Assembly: GCA_029204225.1 (NCBI GenBank)
Contig: MU831831.1
Span: 38,261 to 102,260, forward strand
Length of the DNA stretch: 64,000 bases
From: Diphasiastrum complanatum
Lineage: Eukaryota; Streptophyta; Lycopodiopsida; Lycopodiales; Lycopodiaceae
Reading direction: 5' to 3'
Below are positions 1 through 11,841 of this stretch, one piece after another. A model generated the notes under the pieces. It was not told the DNA's origin and did no database searches. It worked only from the letters and a program-made list of their open reading frames with translations. Every line of letters begins with the position of its first letter. Position 1 is the first letter of the stretch. The position numbers were made by a program, and so were the translations under genes.

Positions 1-1707
1 TCGAGAACTCTTGATGCCTCCAAAGGAACATGTACAAGATTTTTTTGATTTCATGTCTGTTAATAACCACATTGAGCTGTCAAAGCAAAGCATTCTGCAC
101 TAAATGGTGTAGAAGGGGTATACATGGAAGGATGAGCAATCAACGACTAAGGAGGACGGAGCCAACAATAGACAAAGTGTAGAGGAACAAGTGCCAAAAA
201 GGCCAGATCAGAATGAAGCTGAATCAAGTGGCAATGTTCCCAGGAGTTGTTGCAAGCAAATGCAAGTTGTTTCAGAGAGAATGAACTTCAACTACGAAAT
301 CAACCAAGCAGTGTAGATCTAAACCAAACTACTCCTGCTATTCAAAATCGAACTACCATGTCCAATGGGGCAGTTGCGACTCAAGCATACCAACCTATGC
401 ATCAACAACCAGAGGCACATGCACCTACAACACGGGAAATGTACTTGAATGCAACTTCTCAGACAACAAGACCTCAACCAGTGGATTCACGTGAAGTTGT
501 TCATGCGCCGCTGCAGTCAAGGGGTCTATTCAAATGGAGATGCTTATCAATCTTTATATATCCTACAGAAACAAATGAATATTTCCCTCATTCGACACTT
601 CATGATGAATATCAATACCAAGATCACAATGATTCGTCAATCTCTCCAATCTATCCTGACTACATTTATTCATACAACCCTAATGATGGATATGTCAAGA
701 GTAACCATTCTATACCAAGGAGTCAAGCACCACCTACATATTTCAAGTGGTTGTCTTGAACACACAATCAAGACACGCCATACAATTACGATTGGTGGTA
801 TACAACATGGCTTCAACCGAACTGTCATGCTCAAGGACTATTCATATGAAACACCCTCTTGTAGACTTGCAATACTTCCAATCAAAAGCGGACTACAATT
901 CCAGCAAGGATTTCTTTTTCTCTTTTTATATTTTTTTAGAAAAAAAAACCTGTAAATTCTTATCTCGTGGATTTTACCTCTTCTTTAAAATATTCTTTTA
1001 TGGGCCTCACCACTACGTTATTTATTTCAATTTCTTCTACTTTACATTTCTCATTGAAGCTTTCTTGAGTGCCCTTTTCAAGAAATGAGAGAAAAAGAAA
1101 GGTGAGAGATATAGAGTGACATTTCTATTCCTTACTCTATTTTATTACTTTTTCTTTTTCTTTAGTTTCTAGGGTTTTTCGGGTCACAAGCCATTTAGGC
1201 CAAGTACATTCAAGAATTATCTATGGATCAATGATCTTGCAAAGCTCTGAAGCATGGTAACGAGTCATTATCTGTTACTCTGTCCAAATTCTACAACCTC
1301 AAGCTGCTAATGAAGTCAAGTTAGCTCGTGAAGCGGCTATTGGCCTGATCAACTTCAAGCTGCTAATTTTTCACCTACAACACAACTTTCAAGCAGATGA
1401 CAAAGATGCTTCTATTATCAATGTCCAAGATTCAAATGCGAATGTGCAATTAAGTCAAAGATTTGAGGCCAAAAGAAAGCAGTGCTTCTCAGCGACATAT
1501 TCAATCAAATGCAAGGTTTTTTGAAAACCTTTTCTCTCAACAAGAAAGAAAGGCAATTTTCTAATAAGCTGTTGGTTTCATGCAAGCGATAATATATCTA
1601 CGCTTTTCCAATTGCAAAGTCTTCAAAAGTCACTAATAAAGTCATCTTCAATAAATCTCCTTATCCAATACTGCAGAGGGACCTGCAGTTGTTTGAGAAG
1701 GGGCCAA
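1..1707 (+). mobile_element. 3' internal region of a gypsy-like LTR element, unrecognised coding remnants
   Basis: This stretch lies directly upstream of an LTR and ends in a polypurine tract (gagaagggg, 1695-1703), so I read it as the internal 3' end of a retroelement whose pol lies outside the window. Two partly open frames are visible: one from about 20 to 316 with two stops, and one from 247 to 759 (170 codons, rich in Gln, Asn, Thr and Pro). Neither shows a motif I recognise. Position between pol and the 3' LTR is where many plant gypsy elements carry an extra reading frame, but that role is inference. 760-1690 is AT-rich with no supported gene. Confidence 0.45.
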
Positions 1708-2274
1708 TGTTGGTAGATTCCTTGTGGCCAATATTGACAATAAGTTGTGAGGGTCATGGCATCCTGCGTGCGTAAGACCATGGCCCAATGAGCACTTGTA
1801 AATTATCTATTTTGGAATAAACTAGACTTTGGGCCATGTAATTAACATAATATTAAAAGGCCAAAGTGAAAGTTAAGCTTAGGAAGTTCCTAAGTTTTGG
1901 TAGTTAGGTGGGGTGTGCTTCTTTGTACACCATAGATTAGTTTGTGTTTCATGTGAAGGGTGTGGATTTCAATCCCACCTCCTTGCAAGTAGCCAATAGG
2001 AAGCAAGGGGCAAGGGCCATCCCAAAGATAAAAAGACACCTATTGTACACCATTTTATAATACTATTTTGAATAGGGGAAACTCTACTCATTTTGGTGCT
2101 TCTCCTCTCTCGTGGCTCCTCCTCTCTTCTCCATCTCTCTTCCCCTCTCTACTTCTTCGTTCTTGATCTCTCTCTCCCTCCTCTTCTTAGAGAGCCAGTG
2201 GGTGTGAGAAGAACCAGTAAATAGTGGTTGTGATAAAAGGTTCTGATTTTGTCCCGTGGCAAAATCGCCAAACA
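1708..2274 (+). repeat. LTR of gypsy family L (3' LTR)
   Basis: The LTR starts TGTTGG right after a polypurine tract and ends CCAAACA. A reverse-complement relative lies at 30472-31432, where the end of the LTR abuts a tRNA-Asp-like primer site; a more diverged relative starts at 47192. The LTR interrupts a gypsy RNase H frame that resumes at 2277, so this element is nested in another gypsy copy. Confidence 0.7.
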
Positions 2275-2276
2275 CA

Positions 2277-2774
2277 CCTATCCTCCGGGGTCCTGATTAT
2301 TGCAAAGAATTCCATGTGCATACCGATGCATCCAAGTATGCCATTGGAGCAGTGCTCACCCAACTGGGAGAATTCAAAAAGGATTATCCAATCCAATTTC
2401 TCAGTAGACAATTGATAGCTGTTGAAGTCAATTATACCACTACCAAGCGTGAAGCTTTGGCAATGGTATCTGTGGTTCATAAGGTTCTTCATTATCTTAT
2501 GGGAAAAGTTTTTGCCTTCTTCACTGATCATCAAGCACTCCTATATCTCATCAACAAGACTTGCACAACTGGTCATATCACCCAATGGATCCTATTACTG
2601 CAAGAATTTGAGTTTAGGATCGTGGTTTGAAAGGGAGTTCAACATTTTTTAGCGGATCATCTATCTCGAATCCTGTCGTGCTATACCAACAAGGTTAATA
2701 TAGATTTCGTAGTAAATAACGTCGAACCCACAGAGGACAACGTTAGAAAGTTATGTATTTGGTACAATTTATGA
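2277..2774 (+). pseudogene. Ty3/gypsy RNase H fragment
   Basis: The translation shows the gypsy RT/RNase H connection (PILRGPDYCKEFHVHTDASK), then KREALAMV, FFTDHQALLYLIN and HFLADHLSR, which are RNase H landmarks in plant gypsy pol. One in-frame stop (2628-2630) follows EFRIVV; the frame then stays open to 2774. The N-terminal part is cut by the family-L LTR. Two other copies of the same region occur at about 40440 and 56960 on the same strand. This is a decayed fragment, not a functional gene. Confidence 0.8.
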
Positions 2775-4283
2775 TATGTTTCAAGTGAAGTGGCTCCGTG
2801 CGTTAATCTGGTTGTCAACAGACATTAGAAAGTAACCAGTATTACTTGTGTTGGGGTGTGTAGTGTTAATAATTCCAGAACAACAGCGTTGTCTCTATCA
2901 AATCGAATGAAATGTGTTCTACAGGTGAGATGTTATCAGAGTAGTACAGCAGTACTACACTCCGGCTGATTAAGGTGTCAACAGAGGGTTGAGAAATATT
3001 TGATGTATTCATAATTGTGCAGACAATTAGTTAATCACGTTCGCGAACTGATCATTTCTAGACAAAAGTCCTCAACAACTTAAGTCCAAAGTTATGGTTA
3101 AAGAACACAAAGAGTTCTAGAGCACGTTAGAAACTTATGTCAATTACAAGTAGGAACACAGATGTATACATACTGTTTTATTCAATAATCGTGCTAGACT
3201 GTACCAAATGTAGACGTTATTCGAGTGCCAAAAAGAAAGTATTCGCAACAAACGAATAAGAGGATTTTAAGACAGTTCTTTAGAGCATGTTTTACAGATA
3301 CACAACAAGGCTAAAATATATAGTTGTGAGCCCCATTGTATGTCTTGAAAGATGGATAGCCATGTGGGAGCTAGCAAATTAGATTAGCTCAACTTGAGTT
3401 ATGTTTTTTAATAAAGAGATGTAAGTGGGTTCTACAGCTTGTGGCTATAGATATAGGCCTCATCCACGAGTTTCAAAGCATGTAATCTATACTGAAATGT
3501 TGTTGCTCTCTTAATTGAAGATTATTCCTCCTGCATTTCCTCCCATGCTCCATCTTCATGCATTTTGTTTGGGTACTAGTGCATGAATGTGCTTGTTGAT
3601 TGTTTCTTCTCTTAAGTATTGGTTTGGGATTACTTCAGGTTTGGAAATCGATTTACTATTCCACTGATTTATGATGTTTCCCAGTTTTGACTTCCTGAGG
3701 ATTTTTTGTTACAAATGTTGAGTGACAATTGTAGCAAACACTCTGTAGGATTCCCAATTGTTTAGTTAAAGTGGTGTTGATGATTATGTGATTTCAGTAG
3801 GAGTAGATTAAGTTTAGATTTTTCTCTTTCTTTGAGTAGAATAGTTTAGTAATAATCTGTAGACTATAAACAATCAAGAAATAATCTGAAGCAGGACTGT
3901 AGAACATAGGATTCGAAATTTGATAGATCCAGATTGAAGTTGAGCATCCATTATTAGTAGGATCAAAATCAGTTGTCGTCGTGCCTCTGACAGACAAGTA
4001 CAACACCACTATACTCTAGAACAGATTATGTGACTAAGCTGTAGTTAAATAGATTTGTAGACACGTGAATTCCCTGGCCAAACTGAATCTTTGTCAAAAA
4101 GTATTGAGCTTAGCATTGAGTAATCCTAGTCAGAGAATCAGTGAACGTGAGGTAGACGATCATGAGCAAACAAACACTAACGTATAGGCGCTAACAGAGA
4201 AGTAGAGCCAGTAGATACATTAGCAAACATTGTTGAGGAGCGGCTTCTGTGTGAAATAGAGGCTAAAGAGACTTCAACAAACA
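2775..4283. other. No gene seen; possible LTR body
   Basis: About 1.5 kb of AT-rich sequence with only short frames. The right edge (CAACAAACA, 4275-4283) abuts a primer-site-like sequence, so part of this stretch may be an LTR. I could not find a matching TG start or a second copy. Confidence 0.3.
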
Positions 4284-4301
4284 TTGGTGCCGCTACCCCT
4301 G
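4284..4301 (+). other. Candidate retrotransposon primer binding site
   Basis: TTGGTGCCGCTACCCC resembles the tRNA-Asp-complementary site TGGCGCCGTTGCCGGGGA used by many plant gypsy elements, but with several mismatches. It follows a CA-ended sequence and precedes a gag remnant at a plausible leader distance of about 700 bp. The leader, 4302-4996, has T-rich sequence with cgatttttt motifs (4710-4790) and no gene. Confidence 0.35.
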
Positions 4302-4996
4302 ATAATCTTCTTTAGTCTATTTTCGATACTCTTTGTGGTTCTGCTGGTCCGCATCCGTCCTTGCCGTCATTTCTTTTTGCCAGCAGCAATGAATCTCAAA
4401 CTGTCCCAGAACACCACTGCCCCACCACTTCTCACATTTTTGTCGGGGGGAGGAGAAATAGAAGGTTGTGTTTGACATTTAAATCTGATTTTCGAGTCTC
4501 GAGTTTCTATCCGATGCAACATGTTTTGAGTTATACTTTGATTGATTGCTTGATGTCTTGCTTTCATCATTTCCCCAAGCATGCCTTCCATACTCTTGTT
4601 GTCAGCTCAAGATTGCTTCAAACACCCCAACTGATCAATCAGATCGATGTGATCTCACTCCAAATCTTTTGAAAATCCTCCGTTGCTAGCACCGCCGGTC
4701 AAAAAATCTGAGTTTTTGACAACTTTGAGATTTTTTCGATTTTTGAATGTTTTCGATTTCTCGATTTTTTTGAGAAAAAGTATATGGAAAATATACTGAT
4801 ATTGCAAAAGTCCAATTTTTTTTTATGACCATGGTAGATAAAGTACAAGAGTGGTTTTTCAACTTTGATCGTGGCGATTGACAAGACTAGTCCGAACTGA
4901 AAGAGTCTTTTAGTAAACGCTTCTAGCCTTTCAGACTCACAGAGAGCCTCTTTGTATGCCTTCGTAATATAAAAATAAAAAAGATGAACACGTAGT

Positions 4997-5487
4997 GACT
5001 ATATTGAGCACTTTAAGCATCTCAGAAGTCAAGTCCAGGGACAACCAACTGATAAAATGCTGATCATATCGTTTCTAGTTGGCCTTCCCAGACGCATCCT
5101 TAAAGAGCTTAAACCTGGCGAAGAATATTTTACTCTTAAATATGTTATGTCCGATGCCATTTGTGAAAAAGATGAAGGTCTTGATGATGAGGACCAGAAA
5201 GAGAAAAGAGCTCACTGTGTATTTCTTGCTAACCGTCCAAGTGAGCCGCAAGATTCTGACCAAGCTTGGAAATCTCAATTTGAGTTGATGAATCAACAAC
5301 ATCAACAATAGATGGAGAAACTCAATAAAGAGTTTCAACAAGCCTTAAAATCTTTGGAAAGTCAGTCGCTAGGGCAATTGCCATCTGGTAACGCTATCCA
5401 TAGGCGAGAAGACACCTCGTGCCCACAATGTTGTGGCCCACATACCAATAATGAGTGTCCATTACATCGCCCTTACGAACCGCAACA
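4997..5487 (+). pseudogene. Ty3/gypsy gag fragment
   Basis: The frame runs DYIEHFKHLRSQ, then FLVGLPRRI, then SDAICEKDEGLDDED, a Gln-rich stretch and a CX2CX3HX4C knuckle (CPQCCGPHTNNEC). A minus-strand gag at 50136-50735 shows the same order: DYIEQLEYLQ, FLAGLP, EDAIREKKGLDDD, then a Gln-rich region. A stop interrupts it at 5309-5311. The 3' side is lost where the copia W LTR begins. Gag would form the particle shell; this copy is broken. Confidence 0.65.
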
Positions 5488-5934
5488 CTGTATACTGCGT
5501 GATATGACCACTCATACCACATCTAGCTGTAGGTACAAACTATTGCTTTCACACGTGTGGACTGTCCACAACATGTACTTGCGATCTCCTAAGGTGTGTA
5601 GATGCACCAAGATCAAGACTAGATTGAGATTCAAGATCTATCCTTGATTCTTTGGCAAAAATACACTACTACATGCATTCAATCACTTCCAACTCTCACT
5701 CACACGTGTGGTAAGTGTTCCAAAAATAATCTAAGTAAAACCAAGCTGCTCTCCTTGGGTAGAGAGAGAAAATCATCATGAGCTCTCGAGTAGAGAGAGA
5801 AAGATAGAACACCAATTACTCACAAAATCCACTCAATCTCAAAATCAATTAGATCCAAATGAGAAGTACAATGATACTAGTAGATCCACGAGCTACCACT
5901 ATGCTTAACTATGATTGGACCACACTTTTACCAC

Positions 5935-6050
5935 CTCTTAATCTTATTGGACCATTGATCCATTCACCTCTAAATTCTATTGGACCATTTTCAAGCAAAC
6001 CTCAAATTCTATTGGACCCCTCAAGGTTCCACCTCTAAATCCTATTAGAC
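5935..6050. repeat. Degenerate CTATTGGACC repeats
   Basis: About four to five imperfect units of roughly 31-33 bp, each with ctctaaatt..tattggacc, are present. They lie in the upstream half of the W LTR region, where repeats often act as enhancer-like promoter elements; that role is inference. Confidence 0.5.
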
Positions 6051-7421
6051 CTCTTAAATTTCATCAAACAAAAGTATTACACTTGTCTACACTCTAATTG
6101 GCACGAGTTTAGCCTCTTTGTTTACTGTTTTACACTCTAGGATCTGTTGACTACGTTTCTTTCTTGTTTCTTGTTTTACAAGAACTGTTTTCTGCCCGTT
6201 TAGAGGCTTGTTGGCAATTCTTGAATGTTAGCTTCTTAGTTCAATGTCGAAACCAGGCAGAAGGGACTGATATCAATGTAGTAAATGTCCTGCCTGTCAG
6301 AGGACAATCCAGGGAAGTCACTCTTGAACTAATGCACATGCATAAACAACCATTCATACATGCCAAAACGTTCAACCATAAAATCAGTGTGCAGATCCGT
6401 TGAACAAACAATGAAATTCTACTTCTATTTTGCTGCAAAATGAACTAAAATCAGATCCTACACTACTTTATTTGCATTAATTGACAAAACAAGCAACAAA
6501 AACTAATCTACAGCATGTTAGAAGTCCAAGAATCAAGAAACTAACCAGTCTTTTGATTCTTGGACATCCCAAGAACATCAAGAACTAGAATGTTAGAGAA
6601 TATGCAAGATTTATGCCACATTTCTAGCCTATTTAGTTTACTTGAATGCTGGCTCTACATTAATCCACAAGAAAACATGAAATCTAATCCACAACTAGGA
6701 AAGCAAGAAAACTAATCCACTCTAAATTCACAACCACACACAATATGAATGGAAGGGCATGATCATAGGGGCATCACTCAAGAAAACCATCATGATCAAG
6801 GAGCTCAGTGTAGTATCAAACTCATGGGAAATCTTCTCATTAAGCATGGAGTAGATACAATGCAAAAAACTCCTCTTTACAAAGAGGGGGTCTCTTAAAT
6901 AAGCAAGAGAGCTCCTTAGGTGGCATCCTAGTGGAAATTCCACATTTCACAAATTACAAGTGGAATAATGCTCTCCACTAGAGGTCACCATCAAAATGTG
7001 GCTCACTCTACTTTTTTTTAAGAGGGGTCTACTTGCATTTATTACATTTGCTTAGAAATACTAGTTCCTACATGGTCATTCCATCTTCCGGGATTCACCA
7101 TGAGGCTTCCACAGTTATTGCTTGTTATTACTAACCAGCATTTCTCGGCTCTCAGTCTTTTCAGAGACCTCCTCGGTCTAAGGTGAGAGGTGCTCTTGAG
7201 TTGCTCTGTCCGAGTATCTTGGGGGTTTGTCAGAATTAGCCAGCACTCTTACTCTATTTTGGCTAAATAGCGGCATTACAAGTGGAAATGGGTAATTTGC
7301 CATCTATGCCAAATTTGGTCCTATCAACATCCTACACCTAGATGCTTGATATAAAAAACATAAGACCCCTATATCTAACATAGATAATCTTTTTCAATTC
7401 TTCACACTCCTAAAAAATTAT

Positions 7422-7802
7422 CTATGAAGATTTGAGCATTGATCTTGATATAACTCCAAGATTAGATCTATGCTTGATGAAAGCACTTTTGCTCAAAGGC
7501 TTGGTGAGTAGATCGGCAGTACAAGAGGACGAGTTGACATGCTCCAAATAGATTTCTCCTCCAATAAGCTTTTCTCTCACAAAATGGTGTGCCACTTCTA
7601 TATGCTTGCTTCTTGCATGAAATATGAGATTATTGGCATGAGCTTGGGCCGAGATATTATGACACTTGATCATTGGTAGATCATATTCCTTGATGCACTT
7701 TAGCTCCAATAATAATCTCTTGATCCAAAGCACCTCTTTGGTGGTTGTAGTGAGTGCTTTGTACTCGGCCTCACATGAAGAGAGAGATATAGAATCTTGC
7801 TT
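7422..7802 (-). pseudogene. Ty1/copia RNase H C-terminal fragment (W)
   Basis: The frame reads KQDSISLSSCEAEYKAL, then TKEVLWIKRLL, FHARSKHIEVAHHFVRE, and ADLLTKPL near the end, all typical of the C-terminal RNase H of plant copia polyproteins. It is close in sequence to the Y copy at 15689-16282. Homology starts abruptly at 7802; the codons upstream (to 7922) are unrelated sequence in frame. The rest of pol is missing. Confidence 0.85.
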
Positions 7803-8206
7803 TCCGATATTCTGACAATAATTTAAGAGAAATTGTTTAAGTTCATTTATCTTGTAAAATTGATTGACTAAAAAATAGAAAAAATGAAAAATTTCATATG
7901 GCATAACTTTCCTTGACACCATTCACTTGAAATTGATAGTACTGAGGTAGATCGAATTGCAACATGTCTAGTTCTGATCGAATGTGATCGAGACACCAAT
8001 CTTCCTCAACCATAGCAAGAATGTTGTCATTTTTTTCACTGTTATTTGAAGTTGTTGTTGATGGTTTATTGTAAAATCTTGATCAAGTGGCTTCCACTCA
8101 TTTTTGCATTTTATCCATCTTCTTTAGCAACAAAGTGAGCATTTGTTTTTTGATGTGATATCTAAATGTCATTGACAAGTTACATACTCTGCACTCAACG
8201 ATTTTG
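7803..8206 (-). other. Unrecognised coding-like stretch downstream of UF1-A
   Basis: On the minus strand one frame runs for about 90 codons with only two stops. It includes CRVCNLSMTFRYHIKKQM and a later acidic part NILAMVEEDWCLDHIRSEL. The CxxC followed by basic residues and His hints at a zinc site, but a full motif is not present. It could be a continuation of the neighbouring UF1-A gene or part of another gene cut by copia W. Confidence 0.25.
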
Positions 8207-8922
8207 TTAATTCGTATCCCAACCATCATCCAACAATTCGCCGATTATTTCATTACTCAAATCCTTACAAATAAACATTTTTTTCGTTCACCGAACATTG
8301 CATCTGAAAAAAAAATCAACAAAAATAGAAAAAGAGAGATACCAACTTAATCTATTATTCTTTGAACCAGTGTTACATTTTAATATACTTTGAATATCCA
8401 CATAAAGTCTAGATCAAAAACTTTCTAAAATTGCTGAATTTGGAGAAATCCATTCCTCACTCAAAAAATCTGGTAGAGGATATGGATCTAATCTACCCAC
8501 TAAACCATTTCTATCAAGAATATAGGCATGATCATGAAAAAAATTCTGACGCTAAAAGAAATTTTGGAGATCGACTTCTATATTGTAAAATATCGATATT
8601 AGAATGCATGACATCAATTATTCTTGCAATCAATCGAACTGGTTGCCATACGAAATTTGATGGATAAAAATCTGTAAAACCAACAAAAATATTGTGAGAA
8701 AAGTTTGATGTAAAGATTAATACTAAAAAATTTAATCTGAATATGCACACACTAATCGTATACTTACAATTGCATTTTCTTCTATCAATTGGATTCAAAT
8801 CTTGAATGTTGAGATCTTTGTGAAGATAAGCATGCTGAACTAAAACTTTCATGATAGATTGACCGGCAACTGATACTTTGAAATCCATTATCCTGCCTTT
8901 CCAAGAGCTTCTATATATGTTA
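8207..8922 (-). pseudogene. UF1-A: unrecognised three-exon gene, 5' end lost
   Basis: I do not recognise the protein. The partial first exon runs 8922-8768 (SSWKGRIMDFKVS, then SIMKVLVQHAYLHKDLN). A strong donor GTAAGT at 8767 and acceptor TTTTACAG at 8674-8672 bound a 96-bp intron. Exon 2 begins YFYPSNFVWQ and contains IDVMHSNIDILQY. A second acceptor (TTTTTCAG, 8306-8304) precedes exon 3 with CKDLSNEIIGELLDD, stopping at 8207. Over the 44 codons before the first intron it aligns without gaps to UF1-B at 11842-12703, and the intron falls at the same codon and phase. Frameshifts (near 8545 and in exon 3) suggest a pseudogene. The 5' part of exon 1 is replaced at 8923 by a CACTA-like terminus. 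Confidence 0.6.
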
Positions 8923-9340
8923 CACAATAACATATCGCATAGATTCTGACAAGGGCGTCCGACGTATGTTCAAAAATTTCATAATCAGTCGTAATTCGAC
9001 ACGTCAAAATATGATCCCAGTAAAAAATTCGTAAATCAGAGTCCGGCGATCGAGAAATATGGGCGGCAACCAATTTTTGAAAGACACGTCAGAATCCAAC
9101 ATGTTGGATTCCGACATTCAAACATGGATATGACTTGGCATATTTTTTTCAAAAAAAAAAAAAATGTGTAATCGAACGTGGACGTCGAAATCCGACGTCG
9201 ACGTCGGCAATCCGAAAGCCTGTCTACGACATCTAGGAACTGTCGTTTAGGCCTGAATGGGCATAGACGTCAGATTTCGATGTGTCTTGAAGTCGTCGGA
9301 TTCCGACGTCTGTTTGGTTTTTCGTATTCACGTGATCCAG
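8923..9340. mobile_element. CACTA-like terminus with GACGTC-rich subterminal region
   Basis: Starting CACAATAACA at 8923, this region is full of short gacgtc, ccgacgt and gtcggattccgacgtc motifs. The same vocabulary (cgtcg, gtcagaatccgatgt) fills the CACTA element that starts CACTACAACA at 63786. The base triplet next to the terminus is TAA (on the gene strand), as at 63783-63785. A diverged CACTA end is the best reading; the match to the terminal repeat is imperfect. Confidence 0.4.
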
Positions 9341-11841
9341 CGCCTTCTCTCTCACTCTGTTTTTTGGCAAGTTGGAGTGTCTTTGGAGCAATCGAGGGCA
9401 ATCGAGGGCAATTGAAGATCAATGCCTGAGGGCTTGAAGATCAGTGCTTGAGGGTGCTTCAAGATCAGTGCTTGAAGATCAGTGTTTGAGGTTGGTGCTT
9501 GATTTTTGTTTGTTTTGTTTTTTGTTTGTCTGTTTGAGGTTGGTGTTTGTTTGTTTGTTTTGAGAAGAGATAGAGAGTGTGTGTGTGTATTATACATTAG
9601 AAAAATTTAGAGCCCAACGAGGGCCTTTGAAAAAGATATTTTTTTATTTTTTATTTATTTTCGTTGCCATGTGGACCAATTGAAACCTTAGCTTCGGGGT
9701 TCTATGTAATATAGAATTTTTCAAATATAAATAAAATAAAAACTTTTTAAATATATTGTTGTTTCGTTGGGTAGCATGTGGAAATGCTATTGGTTGATGA
9801 GGCTTGCCCTTCCAGCTCATCACTACCGATGAGACCCAAAAATATTGAAAATGAATATGACAGATGGTTGAGATGAGAAAATACCATTAATGTATATGCA
9901 TTGTCAAACCATGGCTAGCAAGATTAACCAGAGTTAATTTGTGGCGCCCAATAGCTCAGTGTTTCAAATTTTTGCCAACACTTTTTCTCAGATTCATGGC
10001 TTTTTGTATACGCAAATTTTCAGATTCATAGTTCATTGTTTCAGATTTTTGCATGCAAATTATGAATGGCGCCATTGTCGTGGCATACCAACAGCAAAAT
10101 GATTTATATTTGTAGTATAAACGGGTATCGTTCCTACTGGAGAGCAATAAAAAGACTAATACTATCATTGTTAGTGCAAAACCAGAAATAACTAAGAATG
10201 AATGGAGTGGAGAGGAGAAGTGATTGCAAACTGGTCATCAACAGATGTTTCCACAAGGGGCTGCCAATACAACCGTATAAAGAAAACAAACACCTAGGAG
10301 AAAAATACTGAATACTTCATTATTTTTTTCAGATTCAAATGGGAGTGAACTCAAGAAAGCAAATACTTCGACAAAAAGGAAAGCCACACAGTGTTTCCGT
10401 TATCTTGACAATAGCTTATCATGAATCTAACTCCTATGATCTGCGCAAATCACAAGATTGAAGGCTAGAGACACTTCACTAATCAATTCCAGTCCAAACA
10501 CTGTGTATAGGCACAAACAATACAGTGCCATAAACTTTCTATTACCAAAATGAATCACCATGAAAAGCACATAAAGTATTCACAATAGAAACAAGTTGTG
10601 TGTGATTCAGAACACTCAGATTTACATTATCTGTATTCACCATTTGTAGAGTACAAAGATATATTCATTACAGTCTAGACACTACAAAGAAGAGGGGTTG
10701 CTACACCTCTATACAAGAATCTGAGAACACAAAGGTTCTGAACTTGTAGATGAATAGCAAAAGCAATAAATCTACATTAAAGCACCAACAGAGATTCTGA
10801 CCCTCTGTTCTACATTGTGTCTAAATGAATTACAATGGCATAAGACTGGCATAATATAGCTAGAGAGATCCGTGCAATAGAGAAGAGGGCTTTGCAACTG
10901 CTTCAAGAATGAGAGCAAATCAGTATTTGACATTTGGAACAGGGCTTTCACAAGCCAATAGCATACTGCCACAATAGGATCAACATTTAGAAAGCAGGGT
11001 TGATGTCTCAAGTAAGGAAAAACAACCAGGTCGAAGATGAATGAGGGTCTTTGGCTATCTGCAAATTGCCTTGAATCTGCAACCAACTTTGGAGTGCACT
11101 TGAGGTTGCCACGAATTTGATAGATGGCCACTAATTAGAATGTTCCCCTGCAAATAAGAAGAGGTGAATGAAGGCTAAATGAAGTGTGATCTGCGTGGAG
11201 AACAACCTCTCTTTGATGCCCTGAGACAAAAGAAATGTGAAGGTGGGCTGCCAAGAAGTCATACTGCTCTAAAAAATCTGAAAAGAGAGAGAGAGAGAGA
11301 GAAGTGCGACAGTTGCCTCAAGGAATGCAAAGGTGGGTGGCTCTGGCTGCGTGGAGGTGCTCCGAGGTAGGCACTAAAGAATGAACGAGGCTCCGAAAAT
11401 CCCGAATAGTGCGAAATGTGCGACAGTGGCTCTTCAGATTTGTAGTGCCTTGCCTTTGAAAATAGCGAGTTGTCCTTAGGAAATGCGAAGATGGCGGTTT
11501 ATAGTCAGCCGCTAAAACTACCATTGAAACTTGACTCTCTCACAAAGCCGAATAACGCAAGAATGCCGACTGGTTTCATGCCTTCTTTAACCAATGATTT
11601 TTCGAATAAACTTTTGTCTAACATGAGCATTACCTCAGTATTAAATTACAAATTGTCTTTGTATAGACTATGTCGTTCAAGTAAAGGCTAGCCATAGCCA
11701 TATGCCAAATTCATAAGTACTAAAATGGTTTTTAGTTCCATAGAACAGATTTGACTCATACCACACTAAGTGCAACTAATGAATAGGCTATACATAACGA
11801 CAAAGGCAAAGGCTTAAGATTTAACAACAAAAAGTCAAAAA
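9341..11841. other. Intergenic, no supported gene
   Basis: 9411-9490 holds short degenerate repeats built on cttgaagatcagtgcttgag. 9640-10760 is AT-rich with no gene visible. A 119-codon minus-strand frame at 11131-10772 has no motif I recognise and no clear relatives in the window; it may be chance. A short (GA)n run lies at 11284-11303. Confidence 0.4.

Larger units (their letters stand above)
5489..7802 (-). mobile_element. Truncated copia element W: 3' LTR and RNase H end
   Basis: On the minus strand a copia RNase H tail (7802 to 7422) is followed by a short spacer and sequence ending ...CTATCAACA at about 7329 (plus-strand reading), as expected for a 3' LTR. The LTR region extends left to about 5489, interrupting a gypsy gag. 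It carries two cacacgtgtg palindromes (5549, 5702) and short repeats at 5935-6050. At 1.8 kb it is long, so another insertion (about 6110-7100, no gene seen) may be included. The left limit is uncertain. Confidence 0.5.

Noticed and set aside
2674-4283. A complete 1.6-kb gypsy LTR
   Set aside because: The right edge abuts a primer-like site, but the RNase H frame stays open to 2774 and no TG start or second copy was found.
7803-8250. BED-type zinc finger of a hAT transposase
   Set aside because: CxxC and a single His are present, but the second His or Cys is missing, and the upstream DLSNEIIGELL part aligns better with UF1 exon 3.
10772-11131. 119-codon minus frame as a gene
   Set aside because: No motif, no splice context and no relative in the window; kept only as an unassigned frame.
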